From positions 1 through 40,720 of the forward strand of contig JANQQW010000371.1 in the NCBI GenBank assembly GCA_028284885.1: a DNA stretch of 40,720 nucleotides. The letters are read 5' to 3'. Shown one piece after another: positions 34,478 to 40,720 of the stretch. The DNA comes from Planctomycetaceae bacterium. GTDB lineage: Bacteria > Planctomycetota > Planctomycetia > Planctomycetales > Planctomycetaceae. Under the pieces are notes generated by a model. It did not search any database. It saw nothing but the letters and a program-made list of their open reading frames with translations, and was not told where the DNA came from. The position numbers and the translations under genes were made by a program. Every line of letters begins with the position of its first letter. Position 1 is the first letter of the stretch.

Positions 34478-35872
34478 GTGGCCGGTTGGCGCAGACACAT
34501 CACCACCTGGGGCGCTGCGGTCGCCGTACTCGCGGCCGGCGGCGGCGTGTTCGGCCTGCTGCTGCTGACGGCCCCGGCCCCCGAGACGAACGACGCCCCG
34601 GCCGCCCCCCGGATCGTCCGGGCGTTCGAGACGACAGGGGCGACCCACCGCATCGCCATGTCCTCCTACGGCGTGGCCCGCGCGGCGGACGAACTCGACC
34701 TGCGAGCCGACGTCGAAGGGGAGATCACGAAGCTCCACGAGGACTTCGACGAAGGCCACGTCCTGCAGGGCGGCACCACGATCGCCGAGATCGACACCAC
34801 CGACTACCAGACGGCCTACGACCTCGCACTCGCCGAGGTGAAGGAACAGACGCTGCGGATCTCGGTGCTGACGCAACGCGAGGCGAACGCGAAGGCGGTC
34901 CTCGAACTGCGGCAGCAGCAGGTGAAGCTCTCCGGGGCGGAACTCAAGAGGGCCGAACGACTCCTGTCCGGCGGAGGCATCACCCCGGCCGGCTTCGAGA
35001 ACGTCCAGAAGCTGCACGTCGACAACCTGACCGCTCTCCAGAACCTGCAGAACGAACTCGCCCTGCACCCGAAGGAACTGGCGGTCGAGCAGGAACGGCT
35101 GCGGGCCGCCGAACTGCGCCGCGACCGGGCGAAGGAGGACCTCGACGACTGCGTGGTGAAGCTGCCCTACACGGCTCTCTGCCTGTCGAAGGGCATCGAA
35201 CTCCACGAGAAGCTCTCCAAGGGGCAGGTGCTCGGGCAGTTCATGAAGCTCGAGAAGGCGGAGGTGCTCGCGATGATCGAGCCACGCAAGGCCCTGATGC
35301 TGTTCCCCGACGTCGACGTCTTCCCCGAGCTCGACCTGACCCACGAGTCCTTCAACGACAGCGTCCGCTCCCGGCTCGACGAGTACCGGGTGCCGGTCGA
35401 CCTGACGTGGCGGGTCGGCAAGGGGCAGGCCCAGTGGCGGGGGCGAGCCGTCCGCGTGTCGCCCGTCGTCGACGAGCGGACCCGGACGGCCCCGGCCGTC
35501 ATCGAGATCGAGGAGGCCTTCACGCGAATCCGCCCGGGTGTGCGACCCGCCCTCGTGCCGGGCATGTTCCTCGACGTCACGCTCTACGGCCAGACGCTCT
35601 ACAACGTCCACGTCGTCCCCCGCGACGCCGTTCACGACGAGCACGTCTACCTCGAACGGGAAGGCCGCCTCGTCGTCCAGCCGGTGAAGGTCGCCGCGAC
35701 GGAGGACGACCGAGTCGTCGTCCGCGCGGGGCTCGAGGACGGCGACCGCGTGATCCTGACCGACGTGTTCCCGGTCGCCAACGGGATGCGGGTCGCCGCC
35801 CAGGTCGTCGAGAACCCGGTCGCCCACCGCCCCGGCCTGCCGGAACTGCACAGCAACCTGACGCCCGAGTGA
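34478..35872 (+). CDS. Periplasmic adaptor (HlyD/MFP family) of an RND efflux pump
   Basis: The 464-residue protein has one N-terminal membrane span (about residues 9-31). A biotinyl-lipoyl-like half follows (ELDLRADVEGEITKLHEDFDEGHVLQGG). A coiled-coil hairpin spans about residues 110-230, and the second lipoyl half and beta-barrel come after (LCLSKGIELHEKLSKGQVLGQF). The C-terminal part has VVPRDAVHDEHVYL and DGDRVILTDVFPVANGMRV. It bridges the inner-membrane RND permease encoded 55 bp downstream to an outer-membrane channel not encoded here. The GTG at 34478 opens the family region; upstream lies the divergent CpaF gene. Confidence 0.9.
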   Translation: MAGWRRHITTWGAAVAVLAAGGGVFGLLLLTAPAPETNDAPAAPRIVRAFETTGATHRIAMSSYGVARAADELDLRADVEGEITKLHEDFDEGHVLQGGTTIAEIDTTDYQTAYDLALAEVKEQTLRISVLTQREANAKAVLELRQQQVKLSGAELKRAERLLSGGGITPAGFENVQKLHVDNLTALQNLQNELALHPKELAVEQERLRAAELRRDRAKEDLDDCVVKLPYTALCLSKGIELHEKLSKGQVLGQFMKLEKAEVLAMIEPRKALMLFPDVDVFPELDLTHESFNDSVRSRLDEYRVPVDLTWRVGKGQAQWRGRAVRVSPVVDERTRTAPAVIEIEEAFTRIRPGVRPALVPGMFLDVTLYGQTLYNVHVVPRDAVHDEHVYLEREGRLVVQPVKVAATEDDRVVVRAGLEDGDRVILTDVFPVANGMRVAAQVVENPVAHRPGLPELHSNLTPE

Positions 35873-35927
35873 CCCTCCGAGGCCCGGCCTCTTCTCACGA
35901 GCCGCGCTTCCGCATCGACCGCACCCG

Positions 35928-38900
35928 ATGATCCGCTACTTCACCCGACACCCGACCGCGGCCAACCTCGTCATGGGGGCCATCATCGCGCTCGGGGCGC
36001 TGACGCTGCTGCGGATGAACCGGGCCGTCTTCCCGGACTTCGAGATCCCGGCCGTCCAGATCGTCACGGTCTACCCCGGCGCCTCGGCCGTCGAGGTGGA
36101 GGACGCCGTCGTCGACCGGATCGAGCGGCAGCTCGAGTCGTTGCAGGGGGTGAAGCGGATCGAGTCGATCTCCCGCGACGGCACGGGCGTCGTCACCGTC
36201 CTGCTCGACGAGACGGCCAGCCCCGACGAGGTGCGGACCGACATCGAGACCGAACTCGACCTGATCACCGACCTGCCCGACCTCGCCGAGGACCCGGTCG
36301 TCAAGGAGATCGAACTGGTCCCGGGCGTGATGCACGTCGCGGTCGCGGGCGAGGTGGGCGAGAAGCACCTGCTCGCGTTCGCCGAGCGGCTGAAGGACGG
36401 CCTGCTCACGCTGGGCGACGTGAACACCGTTCGCATCAAGGGCTTCCCGGAGCACGAGATTCGGATCGAGGTCCGCGAGGACGCGCTGATGTCGCTGGGG
36501 CTGAGCGTGGCCGACGTCGCCAAGACGGTCCGCGAGAGCAGCGTCGACCTCCCGGCCGGGGCCGTCGAGACGGGCGAGCGGGAGATCTCGGTCCGCGTGG
36601 TCGACCAACGCCGCCGCGTCGAACGGTTCCGGGACCTGACCGTCGTCTCCGGCACGACCGGCGCCCGCGTGCCGCTGCGGGCGGTCGCCACCGTGACCGA
36701 CACCTTCGAGGACGACTGGAACCGCTCGACGTTCAACGGCAAGCCGGCCGTGCACCTCGAGATCACGACGACGAAGCAGGAGGACGTGATCCGCGTGGCC
36801 GACGGCGTGAGTGCCTACCTCGACCAACACCGGGCCGACTTCCCGGACGAACTCGAGATCACCGAGTGGCTGGACCTCTCGTTCCTGGTCCGCGACCGGC
36901 TGCAGATGTTGTACGTGAACATGACGCAGGGCGTGATCCTCGTGTTCCTCGTGCTCTGGCTGTTCCTCAACGTCCGGCTCGCGTTCTGGGTGGCGCTCGG
37001 GCTTCCGGTCTCGCTGCTGGGCGGGATTTTCGTGATGTACCACTCCGACATGACGCTCGACATGTTCACGATGCTGGCGCTCATCATGGCGATCGGCATC
37101 ATCGTGGACGACGCGATCGTCATCTCCGAGAACGTCTACGCGAAGGCCGAGCGGGGGGAACCGGACCACGAGGCGGCCGTCAACGGGACGAAGGAGGTCG
37201 CGCTCGGCGTGCTCGCCTCCATGCTGACGACCGTCGCCGTCTTCATGCCGCTGCTCGTGCTGCAGGGCGTGTTCGGCAAGATCTTCCGCGTGCTGCCGTA
37301 CTGCCTGATCGTCGCGCTCGTGGTGAGCCTCGTCGAGGCGTTCCTCGTGCTGCCCAACCACCTCGCCCACTCGATTCCCGACCCGAACGCCGAGCCGCAC
37401 TGGCTGCGACGGCGGATCGACGGCGTGATCGAGTGGGTTCGCGAGTCGTTGTACGGCCGCGTGCTGGACTGGTCGCTGGCGAACCGGCCGCTGGCGTTCG
37501 CGATCGTGCTCGCGTTGTTCGTCGCGTCGATCGGCCTGCTGGCGGGGAAGCGGCTGAAGTGGGACCCCATGCCGGCACCCGAGGGGAACCACATCGTCGC
37601 GACGATCAAGCTGCCGGAGGGGGCGGACTACCGGCGGACGCGGGCCGTCGTCGAGACCGTGCGGGCGGCCGCCTTCGCGACGAACGAGCGCTACCGCGAG
37701 GCCGAGGGGGGCGAGGACCTCGTCGAGCACGTGACGACGATGTACGGAGCCCAGTTCTTCGAGCCGGCCCGTGGCACGCACGTCGCCGAGGTCGCCGTCG
37801 AGATGCGGAACGTGGAGGAGCGGGCCACCCGGCAGAACGACGTGATCGAGGAATGGCGTCGCCGCATCGGCGAGGTGCCCGACGCGCTCAGTGTCATCGT
37901 GCAGAACCCGGACAAGCCGCCCGGCGGCCAGGCGATCGAGGTCGCCCTCAGCGGGCCGGACCTGGAGACGCTCGACCGGGCGGCCGACGACCTGAAGGAG
38001 ATCCTCTCCGGCCGTCGCGAGGGCTCGAACGACGACGGGCGCGAGTCCCGGCCCGGCTATCGCGGCGTGCTCAACGTGGACGACGACCTCCGCATCGGCC
38101 GGATGGAGGCGCAGGTGCGACTGAAGGACTCGGCCGCGGCACTCGGGGTGACGTCGGGGATGGTCGCCTCGCAGTTGCGAGCCGGACTGTTCGGCGAGGA
38201 GGCCGAGGAGTTCCAACGCGACGGCGACGTGTTCGACGTCCGCGTCTCGCTCGACGAGCGGAACCGGGCCAACGAGGACGACGTCGACTTCTTCGCGATC
38301 CTCACGCCCAGCGGCATGCACGTCCCGCTCGTCGAGGTGGCCGACGTCGACTTCGTCCGCGGCTACTCTTCCATCCCGCACGAACACGCCAAGCGGACGG
38401 TGACCGTCTCCGCCGACGTGGACGGCAACCTGACGAGTGCCGCGTACGTCCTCGCCGACCTCGAACAGAAGCACTTCCCCGAGCTCCGGGCGAGGTACCC
38501 GGGCCTGACGTTCCGGTTCGCCGGGCAGGCAGAGGACACGAAGGAGCTGACCGACAGCATGCAGCAGGGGCTCGTCATCGGCCTGTTGATGATCTACGGC
38601 GTGCTCGCCTTCGTGTTCCGGTCCTACGTCGAGCCGGTCGTCGTGATGCTCGCCATCCCGCTCGGCTTGATCGGGGCGATCTTCGGTCACTGGGTGCTGG
38701 GGATGACGTTCAGCATCGCCAGCATGATCGGCTTCGTCTCGCTGGCCGGCATCCTCGTGAACGACTCGATCGTGATGGTCGAGTTCGTCAAGATGCGGCT
38801 CGCCGACGGGATGGAGCCGCAGGAGGCGATCGCCCTCGCCGGCCGCCAGCGGTTCCGGGCCGTCACGCTCACCACGGCGACCACCATCGCCGGACTGCTG

Positions 38901-39122
38901 CCGCTGCTGCTGGAGACGAGCATTCAGGCGATCGTACTGCAGCCACTGGTCGTCTCGGTCATCTTCGGCGAGCTGTTCAGCACGACGCTGATCCTCGTGC
39001 TGCTGCCGTGCGCGTACAGCGTGCTGGCCGACTGGGGCATCGTGCGAGGGGTGAAGCGGCACGCCGGCGTGGACGACGCGACCGAGTCGCTGTCCAGCTA
39101 CGGGACCGCGGCGACGACGTAG
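35928..39122 (+). CDS. RND efflux permease (AcrB/HAE type)
   Basis: The 1,064-residue inner-membrane protein has the AcrB plan: TM1 at about 9-30, a large porter loop, TM2-6 and TM7, a second porter loop, and TM8-12. TM4 has GIIVDDAIVISENV with the proton-relay pair Asp394-Asp395, as in HAE-type pumps; TM10 has LAGILVNDSIVMVEFV. It uses proton flux to expel substrates, probably hydrophobic compounds. No TolC gene follows. The 3' end lies 11 bp before the large inverted repeat. Confidence 0.93.
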   Translation: MIRYFTRHPTAANLVMGAIIALGALTLLRMNRAVFPDFEIPAVQIVTVYPGASAVEVEDAVVDRIERQLESLQGVKRIESISRDGTGVVTVLLDETASPDEVRTDIETELDLITDLPDLAEDPVVKEIELVPGVMHVAVAGEVGEKHLLAFAERLKDGLLTLGDVNTVRIKGFPEHEIRIEVREDALMSLGLSVADVAKTVRESSVDLPAGAVETGEREISVRVVDQRRRVERFRDLTVVSGTTGARVPLRAVATVTDTFEDDWNRSTFNGKPAVHLEITTTKQEDVIRVADGVSAYLDQHRADFPDELEITEWLDLSFLVRDRLQMLYVNMTQGVILVFLVLWLFLNVRLAFWVALGLPVSLLGGIFVMYHSDMTLDMFTMLALIMAIGIIVDDAIVISENVYAKAERGEPDHEAAVNGTKEVALGVLASMLTTVAVFMPLLVLQGVFGKIFRVLPYCLIVALVVSLVEAFLVLPNHLAHSIPDPNAEPHWLRRRIDGVIEWVRESLYGRVLDWSLANRPLAFAIVLALFVASIGLLAGKRLKWDPMPAPEGNHIVATIKLPEGADYRRTRAVVETVRAAAFATNERYREAEGGEDLVEHVTTMYGAQFFEPARGTHVAEVAVEMRNVEERATRQNDVIEEWRRRIGEVPDALSVIVQNPDKPPGGQAIEVALSGPDLETLDRAADDLKEILSGRREGSNDDGRESRPGYRGVLNVDDDLRIGRMEAQVRLKDSAAALGVTSGMVASQLRAGLFGEEAEEFQRDGDVFDVRVSLDERNRANEDDVDFFAILTPSGMHVPLVEVADVDFVRGYSSIPHEHAKRTVTVSADVDGNLTSAAYVLADLEQKHFPELRARYPGLTFRFAGQAEDTKELTDSMQQGLVIGLLMIYGVLAFVFRSYVEPVVVMLAIPLGLIGAIFGHWVLGMTFSIASMIGFVSLAGILVNDSIVMVEFVKMRLADGMEPQEAIALAGRQRFRAVTLTTATTIAGLLPLLLETSIQAIVLQPLVVSVIFGELFSTTLILVLLPCAYSVLADWGIVRGVKRHAGVDDATESLSSYGTAATT

Positions 39123-39132
39123 CCGACGACCG

Positions 39133-39206
39133 ACCCGGAACGCGGGCGTCTCGCCCGCAACACAGTCGATCGACGTTCGTGCGGGCGACACGCCCGCGTT
39201 CCGGGT
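39133..39206. repeat. 27-bp near-perfect inverted repeat between convergent genes
   Basis: Arms 39133-39159 and 39180-39206 pair over 27 bp with one mismatch and a 20-nt loop that itself contains TCGATCGA. Each arm also carries a short inner palindrome (GCGGGCG and CGCCCGC). It lies 10 bp after the RND permease stop and could stop transcription from both sides or form a cruciform. Similar CGCGGGCG-rich repeats are common between planctomycete genes. Confidence 0.75.
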
Positions 39207-39219
39207 GGAGTTCGCCGCA

Positions 39220-39244
39220 GGCAGGGGGTGCTGACGCTCCTGCC
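39220..39244. terminator. Second hairpin between the convergent genes
   Basis: GGCAGGGG pairs with CTCCTGCC over 8 bp (one G-U) around a 9-nt loop. It is 8 bp past the stop of the minus-strand gene at 39253. No T-run follows, so it may act with the 27-bp inverted repeat rather than as a simple intrinsic terminator. Confidence 0.45.
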
Positions 39245-39252
39245 AACTTGCG

Positions 39253-40392
39253 TTACAGGATTGCGGCCGTCAGGCCGAGCAGGTCGCCCCGTTCCTCGGC
39301 GACCTCCTTCAGCTTGTCCATGCGGCCGGCGTCCTGGCAGAGCTGGGCGAGCGAGAAACCGGTCGCCTCCTCCACACCGGCGAGGTGCGCGGCGGCCACG
39401 TCGACCGCCTCGTCCATCCGCCCGCACCGCGTGAGCAGGTCGACCAGCACGAACGCGATGAGGGCCTTGTCCTCCTCGTCCGGCTCGGCCGCGAGCTTGT
39501 CGCGGAAGTAGCCGACCGAAGCGTCGCGGTCCTGGTCGAGCACCGCTTTGAAGAAGGCGACGTGGGCCGGGTAGTAGTCGTCGAACGGGGCGTCGCCCGG
39601 GTACCGGAACTGGTCGTCCAGCTCCGCCCCGTACTCGGCGAGTTCGACTGCCTTCGGCAGCTGCGGGTCCTCGGCCTCCAGCGTGCGGGCGAAGCGGACG
39701 ACCGAGTGCAAGTGCGACACGTCGACGTGGTAGTTCCCGTCGGCGAACAACCAGTCCCGCCCGGCGATCAGCTCTCGCAACGAGGCGGACGGCGGCGTCA
39801 TCGCCATACGCGACTGCACCTCCTGCTGCACCACGCCCAGCAGCTCGCCGTACAGGTGGTCCACGAGCAGCGCGGCCGCCTGACGTTGGTCGGCCCCGGG
39901 CAGTTGCTGGGCCTGCTGGTCGTACGCGGTGATCGTGTTGCAGGTGCCGTGGGTGTGCAGCATGATCTCGAGCCCCTTCACCGGGTGGGCGCCCTCGTAG
40001 ATCGCGACGTGGATGAGTTGCTCGGTCAGGTCGTCCATCTCGCGGTTGGCGGAGATCGCGTCGAACGCCTTGCGGACGGTCTCCGTCTCGCGGATCTGCC
40101 GGAAGTACATCCACGCCTCGGGCAGCCGGTCGTTGTCGAGCAGCCACTGCCCGACCGCGCGCGCGGCCTCCACGTACGCCTCCTCGAACGCGGGCCGCTT
40201 CTCCTCGGGGAGGTCGTCGAGCGCCATCGGCCGCGCGAGCGGCAGGTCCATTTCGTGCCGCCGCTTCAGCAGCATCGCCTGGAACCAGAGCAGGTGCTCG
40301 CCGCGGTCCTGGTGGTGGGCGATCAACCGGTCGAGGGCCGCCACCGGCCCCTCGGACTCACGAAGTCGTTTCAACTCGTCGACGATCGACAT
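39253..40392 (-). CDS. Unknown soluble alpha-helical protein
   Basis: The 379-residue protein has no signal peptide or membrane segment. It is mostly helical, and its C-terminal third reads like a short TPR or alpha-solenoid array (AALIAFVLVDLLTRCGRMDEA type helices, then GRMDKLKEVAEERGDL). I think I have seen similar planctomycete hypothetical proteins but know no function. No catalytic motif stands out. ATG 40392 is chosen; the frame reaches 40455 but the extra 21 residues are only Arg/Lys/Ala. No strong ribosome site precedes it. Confidence 0.7.
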   Translation of the reverse strand: MSIVDELKRLRESEGPVAALDRLIAHHQDRGEHLLWFQAMLLKRRHEMDLPLARPMALDDLPEEKRPAFEEAYVEAARAVGQWLLDNDRLPEAWMYFRQIRETETVRKAFDAISANREMDDLTEQLIHVAIYEGAHPVKGLEIMLHTHGTCNTITAYDQQAQQLPGADQRQAAALLVDHLYGELLGVVQQEVQSRMAMTPPSASLRELIAGRDWLFADGNYHVDVSHLHSVVRFARTLEAEDPQLPKAVELAEYGAELDDQFRYPGDAPFDDYYPAHVAFFKAVLDQDRDASVGYFRDKLAAEPDEEDKALIAFVLVDLLTRCGRMDEAVDVAAAHLAGVEEATGFSLAQLCQDAGRMDKLKEVAEERGDLLGLTAAIL

Positions 40393-40509
40393 GGTCTGTT
40401 TCTTGGTTCGTTTGGCTCGACGTGCCCGTGGCTCCGCCACCGCACGTCGGCTCACTCACGAGCTGCGCACGCCGTCGTCCTGGCGGCTCGCTTCGCTGTT
40501 CTGGCTCTC

Positions 40510-40533
40510 GACTCTGGACTCTCGACTCTTGAC
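40510..40533. repeat. GACTCTN intergenic repeat
   Basis: Three copies of the 7-mer GACTCT(G/C/T) stand in a row between the partial gene at the right edge and the unknown gene. Its reverse form, AGAGTCGAGAGTCC, is a familiar intergenic repeat in high-GC environmental genomes. No coding sense. Confidence 0.55.
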
Positions 40534-40538
40534 CCCCG

Positions 40539-40720
40539 TCAGTGTTCGCAGCCGCAGCCGCCGGAACCGCAGCCGCCCTTCTCGACGGGCACCGGCCCGT
40601 CGGAGGCGACGGGCTGCACCTCGATGATCCCCAGCCCGTGGGCGGCCGCCTGAAGGGCGAGCTGCGTCGAACCCGGTCCCCGGTCGGAGAGCACGTAGAG
40701 GATCCACTTCCCGCCTTCGA
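40539..40720 (-). CDS. C-terminal fragment of a Cys-rich unknown protein
   Basis: The last 59 codons of a minus-strand gene enter from the right edge and end with TGA at 40539. The fragment reads GGKWILYVLSDRGPGSTQLA, then a helix-strand stretch, and ends in VEKGGCGSGGCGCEH. The CGSGGCGCEH tail could bind a metal or an Fe-S cluster, but the domain before it is cut off. I do not recognise the family. Confidence 0.6.
   Translation of the reverse strand, partial: EGGKWILYVLSDRGPGSTQLALQAAAHGLGIIEVQPVASDGPVPVEKGGCGSGGCGCEH

Noticed and set aside
31826..35851. 1,341-residue minus-strand open frame
   Set aside because: It runs antisense to the halogenase and adaptor genes and out of frame with the CpaF gene between them; no family features.
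35895..39191. 1,098-residue minus-strand open frame
   Set aside because: Antisense shadow of the RND permease; composition is His/Asp/Arg-rich without domains.

Overview
This 40.7 kb window is very GC-rich chromosomal DNA. It most likely comes from a member of the Planctomycetota. The grounds are family content rather than any search: a giant secretin with a helical-repeat N-terminus and glycine-rich tail, an FHA/Ser-Thr-kinase/ECF-sigma locus, a secreted type I sulfatase, a secreted ThuA-domain protein, a beta-helix surface protein, a DUF1570-like metallopeptidase lipoprotein and a primary sigma factor with a long insert. GTG starts are common. Most very long ORFs, such as those opposite the secretin, RND permease and halogenase genes, are antisense shadows. 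I saw no rRNA gene, acceptable tRNA, transposase, integrase, CRISPR array or phage gene. The window looks like core/accessory chromosome rather than an island.

Layout. 1-5069 (minus): secretin-like outer-membrane protein, running off the left edge, with a good sigma70-type promoter at 5255-5284. 5394-10044 (minus): a signalling locus read as tandem-FHA protein, membrane Ser/Thr kinase, four-span membrane protein and ECF sigma factor. The first three genes overlap. A Vsr endonuclease follows. 10210-11025 (minus): membrane-anchored coiled-coil protein, separated from the signalling locus by a strong hairpin. 11250-13525 (plus): ThuA protein, small DUF3592-like protein and DUF434 protein. 13530-14408 (minus): exported beta-helix protein. 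14409-15162: a gene-free, structured leader in front of rpoD (15163-16854), which ends in a clear intrinsic terminator. 16934-18381 (minus): argB and a short unknown gene 2 bp behind it. 18382-18754: planctomycete-type intergenic repeats.

18755-22062 (plus): sulfatase, tsaE (GTGA overlap) and hisS, followed by a convergent CBS-pair protein. 22805-25006: TgpA-like transglutaminase, convergent with an RmlD-like protein that seems to lack the catalytic Tyr/Lys. 26090-30130 (plus): HExxH lipoprotein, HemN/HemW-like radical SAM protein, Uma2-family nuclease-like protein and tRNA-dihydrouridine synthase. The last overlaps a convergent TIGR01777 epimerase. 31244-33151 (plus): a UbiC-type chorismate-lyase-like protein and a flavin-dependent halogenase-like oxidoreductase. 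33178-34290 (minus): a CpaF/TadA secretion ATPase without other Tad genes. 34478-39122 (plus): a two-gene RND efflux system without an outer-membrane channel gene. 39133-39244: large inverted repeats between convergent genes. 39253-40720 (minus): a conserved-looking unknown protein and the 3' end of a Cys-rich unknown.

How parts may work together. The FHA/kinase/membrane/ECF genes form one apparent operon and probably one phospho-signalling pathway ending in transcription. The chorismate-lyase-like and halogenase-like genes make a plausible two-step route to a halogenated 4-hydroxybenzoate-type product. The HlyD-type adaptor and RND permease are one pump. The rest is housekeeping (rpoD, argB, tsaE, hisS, dus) mixed with planctomycete-style secreted enzymes. 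All functions are inferred from motifs I could read. No database search was possible.
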